This document shows, in pieces, positions 24,471 to 33,083 of a stretch of DNA of 64,000 bases. A program made the translations under genes and the position numbers. Origin of the DNA: Candidatus Cottocaccamicrobium excrementipullorum (lineage in GTDB: Bacteria; Bacillota; Clostridia; Lachnospirales; Lachnospiraceae); assembly GCA_018713255.1 (NCBI GenBank), contig DVFL01000006.1, forward strand, positions 34,306 to 98,305, written 5' to 3'. Within the stretch, counting starts at the first letter, position 1; each line of letters starts with the position of its first letter. Under the pieces are notes generated by a model. That model ran no database searches, was not told where the DNA came from, and worked only from the letters and a program-made list of their open reading frames with translations.

Positions 24471-25043
24471 ATGTTGATTTTGGATACCTTAAGTTTTCCG
24501 GAGCTTCCAGAACAGGCAGTCAATGAGGACCTGTTAAAACAAGTTGGGGAAGGAAGTCAGGAAGCATTTAAGAAATTATATGAGAATACGGATAAAGCCT
24601 TATATGGGTTCATTCTGTCCATTTTACGGAATTCCTATGATGCTGAAGAAGTGATGCAGGAAACGTACATGAAGATTTGGACTTCGGCTTCTGGCTATCA
24701 GGCGCAGGGAAAACCCTTGGCCTGGATGTTTACCATTGCCAGAAATCTCTGCTATATGAAATTTCGGGAGCAGAAATATCAGGCGGACGTGGGGCTTGAG
24801 GAGTTAAACCAGGGAGAGAACGGGGAGTTCTGTCCTCAGATTGAAAACGCGGCGGATAAACTGGTTCTCCAGGCAGCTTTGAGGGCTCTTAAGGAGGAAG
24901 AACGGCAGATTGTACTGCTTAAGAATTCTTCGGGGCTTAAGCACAGGGAGATTGCTCAGATTATGGGAATGCCTCTGGCTACCGTATTATCAAAATACAA
25001 CCGGGCGATGAAAAAGCTGGAACATTATTTAAGAGAGGAGTGA
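24471..25043 (+). CDS. ECF-type RNA polymerase sigma factor
   Basis: 190 residues. Region 2 is LYGFILSILRNSYDAEEVMQETYMKIW and region 4 is LKHREIAQIMGMPLATVLSKYNRAMKKLE; region 3 is missing, as in ECF sigmas. The stop overlaps the start of the anti-sigma gene (ATGA-like overlap at 25040-25043), the usual sign of a sigma/anti-sigma pair. ATG 24471 follows AGGGAAAGGAATTCC. Confidence 0.93.
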   Translation: MLILDTLSFPELPEQAVNEDLLKQVGEGSQEAFKKLYENTDKALYGFILSILRNSYDAEEVMQETYMKIWTSASGYQAQGKPLAWMFTIARNLCYMKFREQKYQADVGLEELNQGENGEFCPQIENAADKLVLQAALRALKEEERQIVLLKNSSGLKHREIAQIMGMPLATVLSKYNRAMKKLEHYLREE

Positions 25044-27091
25044 GACAGGTGGAGAGCAGGAAAAAAGCCAATACAGAATATAACCGGAAAAATATCGAAC
25101 AGCATCTGGCGTCTGCTCTGAACGCTGCCACTCCTGATGTGTGGTCAAAACTTGATTTGACAGTTCCTCAGGATAAACCGGAAAAAGGCCAGGAAAAACA
25201 AAGGCCAAAAGCCTCTGTGCTGTGGATGCGGCGTCATATGGGAGGAGCAGCGGCAGCAGCCTGTATCTGCCTTCTGGCGGTTGGCGGAAAGGCTTATCAT
25301 TACGAATGTGTTCAGGTGGTTTCTCAGGTGGGAATTGATGTGAATCCCAGTGTGAAGCTGTCCTTAAACCGCAGAGACCGGGTGGTCCAGGCGGAGGGGC
25401 TTAATGAGGACGGGGCCGCCTTGCTGGAAATGGAACAGATGAAGGGCTGGCCGGTGGAAGCGGCGGTGAACCAGGTGGTAGATGCTCTGGCAGCCCGGGG
25501 ATATTTCGATGAGGCTGAGCAGGAGCATGCAGTGCTGGTGTCTGTTGCCGGAAGCACGGCGAAACGAGCGGAAGCGGTAAAATCCACAGTATCATCTCAG
25601 GTAGAAACTGCCCTGGCGGAAAAGCAGGTTAAGGCTGTGGTCTATGATCAAACCGTCGAAGTGACGCCGGAGCTGGAAGAGCTGGCGGATACCTACGCCG
25701 TTTCTTTGGGTAAAGCAGAATTTATAGGACAGCTGGTGAGTCAGAATCCATCTTTAAGTCAGGATGCCCAGGGGACTTTTGACCGGATGATGGACCAGAC
25801 TATGGAGGAGCTGAATCAGGAGATCAATGAGTATTCTTATTCTACGAATGCCAACGTAACGATCATCGCGGCAGAACCGGCTGAGGATTCTTCTCAGGAG
25901 AATATGCCGGAGGTTCTTACGAGAGAGGAACGGAGAGACCGGAGAAAAGAGCGGGCAAAAGACCGGGAAGAAGTCAGAGAAGAAGCCGGTCAGGAGGAAG
26001 GTTTGGCTGAAGAGGAAGATCAGATTCGCCAGTCGGAGGAACTTCAGAAGCTGCCTCAGGATACAGAAGAGCTGCCGGAAGAATCATCCGCCTCACAGCC
26101 AGAGAGTTCCGTTTCTCAGAATGAGAAATGGGAGCCGGAGTCAGAGCCTGAATTAGAATCTGCAGCAGAGGATCAGGAAGAAGCTGAATCAGAAACTTCA
26201 GATGACGCTGATGCTGTATGGCCTCTTCCAGAAGAGTCTCTTCCAGAAGAAGAATCTCAGCCGGAAGAAGAGGAAGAGCTGGCCTCTCCTTCTTCAGTTG
26301 AACAGATCCAGGAAGAGGAAGAATCAGGAGGCTCACCTGATTTGAAAGAAGGGGAGACTATTAAAGAGGGTGCTCCTGAAGAAGAAAATCCAGAAGAAGT
26401 AAATTCGGAAGAAGCTGATTCAGAAGAAGTCGATTCAGAAGAGGCGGATTCGGAAGCATCCAGTTCAGAAGAATCCGATACCGATGAAGTAAATTCGGAA
26501 GAGGCGGATTCTCAGGATAAGGAGGAGCAGGCGGTTCCTTCAGATCTGGAGACGGAAGAGTCTAAAGCCTCCCAGGAACCAGAAGATACGGAAACAGCAG
26601 AAGCCTCAGAAGAAGAATCCTCAGAAGAAGAATCCTCAGAAGAAGAGAAGTCAACGGTCAAGAAAGAATCTTTGGCGGAAACAGCTGATCAGGAGAGGAA
26701 CAATAAAGAGGAAATTCATCAGGAGGAACTCTTGGCGGAGGAGTCTCAGACAGAGGAGGAGCAGACAGCCTTTGAAGAAGAGGAGTTGGTACAAGAAGAG
26801 GGCGGGAGCCGGATTATTCACAGCTCGCAGGGGCAGTTTGACGGAGAAGGTCCGGGCGATATGATTACCGAGCCGCTGACGGGAACGATGATTACCAGCA
26901 ATGGTACCCAGATTATCTTCGAGACGATAGAGGAAGAAGAAAAAGAGCCGGAATATGCTTCACAGTTCCTCAGCGAGCTGGAACGCCAGCTTTTGGAGAA
27001 GGGGCCGGGAGCCTTTATCAGCAATGAACCAGTCTATTTTGCTGATCCTCGCCGGGTGTTTGGCACTGTGATTTGGGTGGGTGACAGGTAG
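25040..27091 (+). CDS. RsgI-like transmembrane anti-sigma factor with long acidic tail
   Basis: 683 residues; the start is GTG or ATG-like at 25040, overlapping the sigma stop. Residues 1-65 are a cytoplasmic sigma-binding part, ~67-83 a membrane helix, and ~85-280 an RsgI-type extracytoplasmic domain (VVSQVGIDVNPSVKLSLN). Asn102-Pro103 matches the conserved NP site at which RsgI proteins self-cleave. Residues ~285-587 are an extreme Glu/Ser/Pro low-complexity stretch, followed by a conserved-looking 96-residue C-terminal module (SRIIHSSQGQFDGEGPGDM...VFGTVIWVGDR). It probably holds the sigma factor until an outside signal triggers release. The ligand is unknown. Confidence 0.88.
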   Translation: MRQVESRKKANTEYNRKNIEQHLASALNAATPDVWSKLDLTVPQDKPEKGQEKQRPKASVLWMRRHMGGAAAAACICLLAVGGKAYHYECVQVVSQVGIDVNPSVKLSLNRRDRVVQAEGLNEDGAALLEMEQMKGWPVEAAVNQVVDALAARGYFDEAEQEHAVLVSVAGSTAKRAEAVKSTVSSQVETALAEKQVKAVVYDQTVEVTPELEELADTYAVSLGKAEFIGQLVSQNPSLSQDAQGTFDRMMDQTMEELNQEINEYSYSTNANVTIIAAEPAEDSSQENMPEVLTREERRDRRKERAKDREEVREEAGQEEGLAEEEDQIRQSEELQKLPQDTEELPEESSASQPESSVSQNEKWEPESEPELESAAEDQEEAESETSDDADAVWPLPEESLPEEESQPEEEEELASPSSVEQIQEEEESGGSPDLKEGETIKEGAPEEENPEEVNSEEADSEEVDSEEADSEASSSEESDTDEVNSEEADSQDKEEQAVPSDLETEESKASQEPEDTETAEASEEESSEEESSEEEKSTVKKESLAETADQERNNKEEIHQEELLAEESQTEEEQTAFEEEELVQEEGGSRIIHSSQGQFDGEGPGDMITEPLTGTMITSNGTQIIFETIEEEEKEPEYASQFLSELERQLLEKGPGAFISNEPVYFADPRRVFGTVIWVGDR

Positions 27092-27141
27092 AAGGCCGCC
27101 TGAGAAGGTTTCGGCGGTACAACTTGAATGGAAAGAAAAAT

Positions 27142-27177
27142 ACAGCCATGTCTTGCAGAAAAGATGTGGCTGTTTTT
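27142..27177 (+). terminator. Terminator after the sigma/anti-sigma operon
   Basis: ACAGCCA (27142-27148) pairs with TGGCTGT (27167-27173), then TTTTC. It lies 50 bases after the anti-sigma stop and 38 bases before the second alpha-galactosidase start. Confidence 0.75.
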
Positions 27178-27214
27178 CTGCGATAGAAAAGAGAAAGACA
27201 AGGAGTGCAATCGT

Positions 27215-29416
27215 ATGGCAATTCTTTTTAATCAAAACACAAAGGTGTTTACCCTGCAGACTAAAAACTCCGCCTATCAGATGAAGATGATTGACTATGG
27301 AGTGCTGATCCATCTCTATTATGGAAAGAGGCTGGAGGACTGCGATTTATCTTATTTGATTCAGAGATCTGACCGGGGCTTCTGCGGCAATCCTTATGAA
27401 ATGCAGCATGACAGAACCTTTTCTCTGGATTATTTTCCTCAGGAGTATTCCTGCTTCGGCATAGGAGATTATCGGAGCGATGCGGTGCGGGTGATCAATG
27501 GGGATGGAAGCAATGCAGTGGATTATCGGTTTTCTTCATACCGGATTGAACCGGGGAAATACCGTTTAGAAGGAATGCCTTCCATGTATGGAGAGGAAGG
27601 AGAAACTCTGGTGATTACCATGAAGGATCAGAGTACCGGCATGGAGCTGGAACTTTATTACGGCGTGTTTGAACAGGATGATGTGATTACCAGAGCCGCT
27701 CGTATTGTAAACGGTACGGGAGATAAGGTGTATGTAGACCGGGCCATGTCTCTGTGCCTGGATTTTATGAGAGCAGATCTGGATTGGATTCATTTTTATG
27801 GAAAGCATGCTATGGAGAGAGAATTTGAACGCAGTCCCCTCCAGCACGGCAGACAGGCAATCGGATCGGTGAGAGGAGCCTCCAGCCATCAGCACAATCC
27901 ATTTGTGATTCTCTGCGGAAAAGAAACGGGAGAAGATTGGGGAGAATGCTGGGGAATCAGTCTGGTTTACAGCGGCGGATTTTATGCAGAGGCGGAGGTA
28001 GACCAGTTTAATCAGACCCGGCTGATAATGGGAATCTCTCCGGACAACTTTTTATGGCAGCTGGAACCAGGAGAAGCGTTTCAGACGCCTGAGTGCCTGA
28101 TGATTTATACGGATAAAGGATTAACCCAGCTGTCTCATCAATACCATCGTGCCGTGTTTAATCACATTATCCGGGGAAAATGGAAAGAAGAGCCAAGACC
28201 TGTGCTGATTAACAACTGGGAGGCTACGTATTTCCAGTTTACCGGAGATAAACTGCTGTCGATCGCCCGGGAAGCCAAGGAGCTGGGCATTGACATGCTG
28301 GTGCTGGATGACGGCTGGTTCGGAAAGCGCAACAGCGACAATTCTGGTCTGGGAGATTGGCAGGTAAATGAAAAGAAGCTTGGCGGCTCTCTGCGGGAGC
28401 TGGCGGAAAAGATCAATGGAATGGGATTGAAATTTGGCCTGTGGTTTGAACCGGAAATGATTTCAGAGGACAGTATTTTGTATGCGAAACATCCGGACTG
28501 GGCAATCCGTATTCCCGGCCGTCCGGCCAATATAGGACGCAGTCAGCTGGTGCTGGATTTTTCCCGGGAAGAGGTAGTGGACGGCATCCAGGAGATGGTG
28601 TTCTCCGTTTTGGATGAAGCGAATATTGAATATGTGAAGTGGGATTTCAACCGAAGCATTACTAATCTGTATTCCAGCGCCCTGCCGCCAGAACGCCAGG
28701 GAGAAGTGGCGCACCGGTACGTGCTGGGGCTTTACCGGTTCTTGGAGAATTTTGTAAACCGCTATCCCAATATCCTTCTGGAAGGATGCAGCGGAGGGGG
28801 AGGACGATTCGACCTGGGAATGCTGTATTACAGCCCGCAGATTTGGTGCAGTGATGATACAGACGCAGTAGAGCGGCTGAAGATCCAGTATGGAACTTCC
28901 TTCGGCTATCCCATTTCTGCCGTAGGTTCCCATGTTTCTGCCTGCCCCAATCACCAGACTTTCCGGAAAACTCCTTTTGAAACCAGGGCGACAGTGGCTA
29001 TGGCAGGAAGCTTTGGTTATGAGCTGGATCTAAACGCTCTCACCCCAGAGGAAAAAGAGGCGGTTAAGCGCCAGGTAAAGGAATACAAGGCTCATTATCA
29101 GCTGATCCAGAGAGGCGATTATTACCGCCTTACTAGTCCTTATGGAAAATGCCGGGCAGCGGCCTGGTCTTTTGTTTCTCCTGACAGAAGGGAATGTCTC
29201 TTCTGCGCGGTAATCACGCAGCTTCAGGCCAATCCAGACGGAGTGATCGTAAAGCTGAAAGGACTTAATCCTCAGGGCCGCTACCGGCTTGAAGGAACTG
29301 AGGAGATCTACAGCGGCAGCGCTTTGATGTACGGCGGTGTGCTGCTTCCAATTCCAAGAGAAGAATATGAATCTTACCGGTACTATTTTAAGGAAGAGGA
29401 ACAGCCAGAGGCATAA
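27215..29416 (+). CDS. Second alpha-galactosidase, GH36
   Basis: 733 residues from ATG 27215 (AAGGAGTGCAATCGT upstream); the frame is open further up but crosses the terminator. It has the same architecture as 15136-17331. The nucleophile is Asp477 in YVKWDFNRS and the acid/base Asp547 in WCSDDTD. It is cytoplasmic, with no signal peptide. It is not next to a transporter; its near neighbour upstream is the ECF sigma/RsgI pair, separated by a terminator. The two enzymes may prefer different alpha-galactosides or be expressed under different signals. Confidence 0.93.
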   Translation: MAILFNQNTKVFTLQTKNSAYQMKMIDYGVLIHLYYGKRLEDCDLSYLIQRSDRGFCGNPYEMQHDRTFSLDYFPQEYSCFGIGDYRSDAVRVINGDGSNAVDYRFSSYRIEPGKYRLEGMPSMYGEEGETLVITMKDQSTGMELELYYGVFEQDDVITRAARIVNGTGDKVYVDRAMSLCLDFMRADLDWIHFYGKHAMEREFERSPLQHGRQAIGSVRGASSHQHNPFVILCGKETGEDWGECWGISLVYSGGFYAEAEVDQFNQTRLIMGISPDNFLWQLEPGEAFQTPECLMIYTDKGLTQLSHQYHRAVFNHIIRGKWKEEPRPVLINNWEATYFQFTGDKLLSIAREAKELGIDMLVLDDGWFGKRNSDNSGLGDWQVNEKKLGGSLRELAEKINGMGLKFGLWFEPEMISEDSILYAKHPDWAIRIPGRPANIGRSQLVLDFSREEVVDGIQEMVFSVLDEANIEYVKWDFNRSITNLYSSALPPERQGEVAHRYVLGLYRFLENFVNRYPNILLEGCSGGGGRFDLGMLYYSPQIWCSDDTDAVERLKIQYGTSFGYPISAVGSHVSACPNHQTFRKTPFETRATVAMAGSFGYELDLNALTPEEKEAVKRQVKEYKAHYQLIQRGDYYRLTSPYGKCRAAAWSFVSPDRRECLFCAVITQLQANPDGVIVKLKGLNPQGRYRLEGTEEIYSGSALMYGGVLLPIPREEYESYRYYFKEEEQPEA

Positions 29417-29429
29417 TCAGAAAAACCGC

Positions 29430-29468
29430 GTCCCTGTCCGGCTTATCTGCAGGAAGAAGGACAGGGAC
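29430..29468. other. Strong inverted repeat after the second alpha-galactosidase
   Basis: GTCCCTGTCC (29430-29439) and GGACAGGGAC (29459-29468) form a ten-pair stem. There is no T tract on the plus strand, but on the minus strand it is followed by GCGGTTTTT. It probably serves as a 3' end for the alpha-galactosidase mRNA. Confidence 0.5.
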
Positions 29469-29563
29469 GGGCGGAATCTGAGCAGACAGGAAAAATGTGA
29501 AAAATAAGAAATGAATCCCGGGAAAAGTCAGAAAATACATAAAAAAAACGAAAATAATAATAC

Positions 29564-29593
29564 TTGACGAAAGGGCATTCTTCGTGGTAGAAT
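29564..29593 (+). promoter_or_regulatory. Promoter of the first tRNA-Gln
   Basis: TTGACG at 29564-29569, 18 bases, TAGAAT at 29588-29593. The tRNA starts 47 bases downstream. Confidence 0.6.
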
Positions 29594-29639
29594 AATGCTC
29601 GCAGTTGAGAAAACGCTGTATCAATTAATCAAATTGTAT

Positions 29640-29712
29640 TGGGCTATCGCCAAAGGGTAAGGCAACGGACTCTGACTCCGTCATTTTCAAGGTTCGAATC
29701 CTTGTAGCCCAG
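29640..29712 (+). tRNA. tRNA-Gln(CTG), copy 1
   Basis: The acceptor stem TGGGCTA/TAGCCCA encloses an anticodon arm ACGGA-CTCTGAC-TCCGT with anticodon CTG (29672-29674) and a T arm with GGTTCGAATCC. CCA is not encoded. The same 76-bp sequence (29639-29714) recurs at 42007-42082. The remaining intergenic sequence up to 29871 holds the terminator at 29719-29749 and the ribosome site of the next gene. Confidence 0.95.
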
Positions 29713-29718
29713 CTTCAG

Positions 29719-29749
29719 GAGGTCTTCTGAAAAGAGGGCCTCTTTTTTT
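29719..29749 (+). terminator. Intrinsic terminator after tRNA-Gln copy 1
   Basis: GAGGTCTTC pairs with GAGGGCCTC (nine pairs including two G-T) and is followed by TTTTTTT at 29743-29749. Confidence 0.8.
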
Positions 29750-29871
29750 GTGCGCGAAAAGCCGGGGGATTTATCCGCGCAGTTTTTTCCGTTTTTAATT
29801 GGCAAAACCGGGTCTGGAGTACCCGTAAACCAGGTGTTAACATATAAACAGATAGCAAGGGGGAATGTGAA

Positions 29872-31782
29872 GTGCAGATGGACCCGCAGATAAAACTGCT
29901 TCTCGAGAACCTGTACGGAGAGGACTTCCTGAAAATTGGTGAGCTGGTGAGAAGACTGCAGGTCAGTGAAAAGACGGTGAGAAGCTTGCTGAACCGTTTG
30001 GATGAACTGCTTTCTGAAAATGGAGGGGAAATTCAGCGAAGATATGGGGAAGGATACCGCCTTCAGATTCACGACCAGGAAGCTTTTGACCGTTTTTTAG
30101 AGCAGCAGCAGAAACAGTACGTGCCGGGAACGGGAGAACGAAGAGCCCAGTATATGGCGGCGGAATTGATTTTAACTGGTGATTTTCTTAAGGTAGAGGA
30201 ATTATGCGACCGTTTTTTTGTGTCTCGGAAAACCATTACCTCTGATCTGAAACAGACGGAAAGAATTTTGGGAATGTTTGATTTAACATTGGAACGCAGG
30301 CCCAGATACGGCATTCAAGTGAAGGGAGGGGAATTCAGCTGCCGTCAATGCCTTGCTTTCCTTTTGCGGCGCTCAGGTTCCCATCTTTACCGGGATGTGA
30401 GCTGTCAGTTCATGTCAGAAGAACAGGCGGCGAAAATTCTTGCAGAGGCGCTGAATACAGGAAGCTATGAGATCTATGACGACGAGTTTTCTGAGCTGGT
30501 TCTCCAGTTTAGACTGGGATTGTACCGTTATCAGAAGAAGCGGATGGTGGAATTGGCGGAATTTGACGATCAGGATTTCCTCCAGGAAAAGGATATTGCC
30601 ACCGCAGAACGATGTGCCGGGATTGTGGAAAAATCTATGGGCATTGTTCTTCCAGTAGCGGAAATCAAGTACCTGGCGGTGCAGTTTTCCGGAAAGAGAA
30701 GCCTTTATGCAGACCAGAAGGAGAATCTGGTGGTAGATACGGAAATCAACCGTCTGGTGAATGAAATCCTGGATTATGTCTATGAAATTTTTCGCCTGGA
30801 TTTCAGTCGGGACTTCGATCTTCAGACAGCGCTGCGGATGCATATGGTGTCCTTAAGAGTGCGTCTGAAGTATCACCTGCCTTTGAAAAATTCTATGATT
30901 AAAGAGATTCGTGAGATCTACAGCTTTTCTTATGCCGTGGTGGCTCAAGCAGCTATGGTGCTGGCCTCTCATTACCATACCATGGTTCCTGAGGCGGAGA
31001 TCGGTTATCTGGCCCTATGTTTTGCTCTGGCCCTTGAACGAAGGAAAAAAACCAGGTATCGAAGAAATATTGTACTTGTGTGTGCTACAGGAGGAGGGAG
31101 CGCAAGATTATTCGAGTACCGGTTTAAAGAGTGCTTTGAGGATTATCTGAACCAGGTTCAGGTATGCAGCAGCAGGGACCTGGAAAAAATGGATTTTACG
31201 AATATTGACTGTATTTTTTCCACGGTTCCCATTACCGCCCATGTACCGGTGCCGGTATACCAGGTACAGTACTTTCTGGACAGTTCCCATATCCGTCAGG
31301 TTCGCAGCATTCTGGGAGATGTGAAGGAAGGGGAAGGGGCAGCCAAGTATTTTCCGAAGGATTTGTTTTTTGCAGATTTGGAGGGAGCGGACCGGAAGGA
31401 AGTATTGGAATATTTGTGTACCCTGGTGGAGCAGCGGCGGCGCCTTCCTGATGATTTTATGGATCAGGTGTTTAAACGGGAGGAAATGATGCAGACCGAC
31501 CTGATTCCCATGGTTGCCATGCCTCACCCATGCCGGCCCATGACAGAAGAAACTTTTGTGGCGGTAGGGATTTTAAAAAAGCCGATTTACTGGCATATGA
31601 ATCAGGTACAGGTGGTTTTTCTCCTGTCCATTTCCAATGGAAAAGAGGACATGGAACATTTTTACAAAACCACTTTAGGCCTAATGATGAATGAGGACGC
31701 CATCAAACGGCTGATTGCAGAAAAAAACTACCAGGTATTTTTGGAGCTTCTTAAAGAAGCAGAGCTCCAGTCAGGTTCATAG
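29872..31782 (+). CDS. PRD-containing PTS-regulated activator (LicR/MtlR type)
   Basis: 636 residues. Domains in order: two winged HTH modules (residues ~1-75, LVRRLQVSEKTVRSLLNRLDELL; ~85-150, EELCDRFFVSRKTITSDLKQTERIL); two PRDs (~165-400); an EIIB-like domain (~405-490, NIVLVCATGGGSARL, with Cys before the loop); and an EIIA-like domain (~500-630, with the His of VAMPHPCRP). PTS phosphorylation of these domains sets activity according to sugar supply. Directly upstream of a IIA-IIB-IIC set, it should activate that operon. It starts at GTG/ATG near 29872 after AAGGGGGAATGTGA. Confidence 0.9.
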   Translation: MQMDPQIKLLLENLYGEDFLKIGELVRRLQVSEKTVRSLLNRLDELLSENGGEIQRRYGEGYRLQIHDQEAFDRFLEQQQKQYVPGTGERRAQYMAAELILTGDFLKVEELCDRFFVSRKTITSDLKQTERILGMFDLTLERRPRYGIQVKGGEFSCRQCLAFLLRRSGSHLYRDVSCQFMSEEQAAKILAEALNTGSYEIYDDEFSELVLQFRLGLYRYQKKRMVELAEFDDQDFLQEKDIATAERCAGIVEKSMGIVLPVAEIKYLAVQFSGKRSLYADQKENLVVDTEINRLVNEILDYVYEIFRLDFSRDFDLQTALRMHMVSLRVRLKYHLPLKNSMIKEIREIYSFSYAVVAQAAMVLASHYHTMVPEAEIGYLALCFALALERRKKTRYRRNIVLVCATGGGSARLFEYRFKECFEDYLNQVQVCSSRDLEKMDFTNIDCIFSTVPITAHVPVPVYQVQYFLDSSHIRQVRSILGDVKEGEGAAKYFPKDLFFADLEGADRKEVLEYLCTLVEQRRRLPDDFMDQVFKREEMMQTDLIPMVAMPHPCRPMTEETFVAVGILKKPIYWHMNQVQVVFLLSISNGKEDMEHFYKTTLGLMMNEDAIKRLIAEKNYQVFLELLKEAELQSGS

Positions 31783-31793
31783 GAGAGACAACA

Positions 31794-32360
31794 ATGAGAG
31801 AACATAGGGCAAAGCAGGAAGACGCAGGGATTACCCGCCGCCTGATTGCGTATCTTTTGGATTGGTATATTGGAGGGCTGGCCACAGCTTTCCCAATCTC
31901 CGCTGTTTCCATGAGACTTTACGGCACCGTAAAAAACCAGCAGATTATGGAGTTTCCCTCTCCCTGGGGAGCAGCTGCCGGCTTTTTGGCGTTGGCTTGC
32001 GCGGCAATGTATTACTGGGGAGTTCCGGTCTTAGTCTGGAAGGGCCAGACTTTGGGAAAACGATGGCTGGGGCTGAAAATTCAGTCTGTCGATGGCGGTG
32101 AACTGAGCCCAGGAAGAATGGCCGCAAGGCAGGTTTTGGGGGTGATGATTGTGGAAGGGGCTGTGGTTACTGCCAGTACGATTTGGCATCAGCTGCTGAC
32201 CATGGCTGTGGGAATCAATTTTGTAGCGCCTCTCATGTATCTGGGGATGGGGGTAAGTTTAATTTCATCCCTGCTGGTTCTGTTTAAGGGACACAGGGCG
32301 ATTCATGATTATCTTGGAGGAAGCAGGGTGATCTGCCTTAAGCCTTCTAAGAATAAATAA
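31794..32360 (+). CDS. RDD-family membrane protein
   Basis: 188 residues starting MREHRAKQEDAGITRRLIAYLLDWYIGG. It has the family Arg-Asp pattern, several hydrophobic helices and the typical LVWKGQTLGKRWLGLKIQSVDGGELS segment. RDD proteins are poorly understood; some are linked to ion or compatible-solute movement. Its place between the PRD activator and the PTS genes is unusual and suggests it accompanies the sugar system. ATG 31794 follows GGAGAGACAAC. Confidence 0.85.
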   Translation: MREHRAKQEDAGITRRLIAYLLDWYIGGLATAFPISAVSMRLYGTVKNQQIMEFPSPWGAAAGFLALACAAMYYWGVPVLVWKGQTLGKRWLGLKIQSVDGGELSPGRMAARQVLGVMIVEGAVVTASTIWHQLLTMAVGINFVAPLMYLGMGVSLISSLLVLFKGHRAIHDYLGGSRVICLKPSKNK

Positions 32361-32381
32361 AAATTTTTATGAAAAGGAGAA

Positions 32382-32708
32382 ATGGGTATGGGAGAAATGG
32401 AGCAGATTGTATTTGGCATTATTTCTGCAGTGGGGATGGCAAAATCCAGTTACGTAGAAGCCATGCGGGCCGCGTCAGAAGGAGCCTTTGAGACGGCTCA
32501 GGAGAAAATGAAGGAGGGAGATGAGTATTACGCAAAGGGCCATGAGATTCATGTGGATCTGGTCCAGAAGGAGGCTGCCGGTGAATATTTAAGTCCAGGA
32601 CTGCTGCTGATTCATGCTGAGGATCAGATGATGTCTGCAGAACTGGTTCGCCTGATGGCAGAAGAAAACATTAAGCTGAGCAAAAAAATCAGCGAGATTA
32701 CACAGTAA
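32382..32708 (+). CDS. PTS lactose/cellobiose-class EIIA
   Basis: 108 residues, the normal length. The phosphorylated His76 lies in LLLIHAEDQMM. It carries phosphate from HPr to EIIB in the cytoplasm. ATG 32382 follows AAAAGGAGAAATGGGT. It is first of the IIA-IIB-IIC triplet. Confidence 0.93.
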   Translation: MGMGEMEQIVFGIISAVGMAKSSYVEAMRAASEGAFETAQEKMKEGDEYYAKGHEIHVDLVQKEAAGEYLSPGLLLIHAEDQMMSAELVRLMAEENIKLSKKISEITQ

Positions 32709-32721
32709 GGGGGATAATTAC

Positions 32722-33042
32722 ATGAAGAAGATTTATTTGTTTTGCAGCGCAGGAATGTCAACCAGTATGCTGGCCAACAAGATGCAGGAGGTGGCCAATG
32801 CCCATAACGTACCGGTGAAGGTGGCGGCATTTTCTCATAACAAATTAGGGGATATTATTGCGCAGGACAGGCCGGACTGTATTCTCCTTGGGCCGCAGGT
32901 GAAGTACATGTATGATGAAACGGTTCAGAAGTATGGTCATGAAAACATTCCTATTGCAGTAATCGATGCGGGGGACTATGGAATGATGAATGGGGAAAAG
33001 GTTCTCAAAACGGCAATTAAGCTGATAAAGGGAAACAAATAA
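32722..33042 (+). CDS. PTS cellobiose-class EIIB
   Basis: 106 residues. The phosphocysteine is Cys8 in IYLFCSAGMSTSMLANKM, and the fold ends with the usual YGMMNGEKVLKTAIKLI. It passes phosphate to the sugar brought in by EIIC. It starts 13 bases after the EIIA stop. Confidence 0.93.
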   Translation: MKKIYLFCSAGMSTSMLANKMQEVANAHNVPVKVAAFSHNKLGDIIAQDRPDCILLGPQVKYMYDETVQKYGHENIPIAVIDAGDYGMMNGEKVLKTAIKLIKGNK

Positions 33043-33083
33043 GCAAAATCATCAAGTAAGAAAAACAAGGGGGATAACAAATC

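Noticed and set aside
25900..26700. Glu/Ser-rich repeats in the anti-sigma gene as a possible CRISPR-like or tandem DNA repeat array
   Set aside because: The DNA units (GAAGAA-, TCAGAA-type) are irregular codon repeats inside a continuous reading frame, with no spacers or conserved direct repeat.
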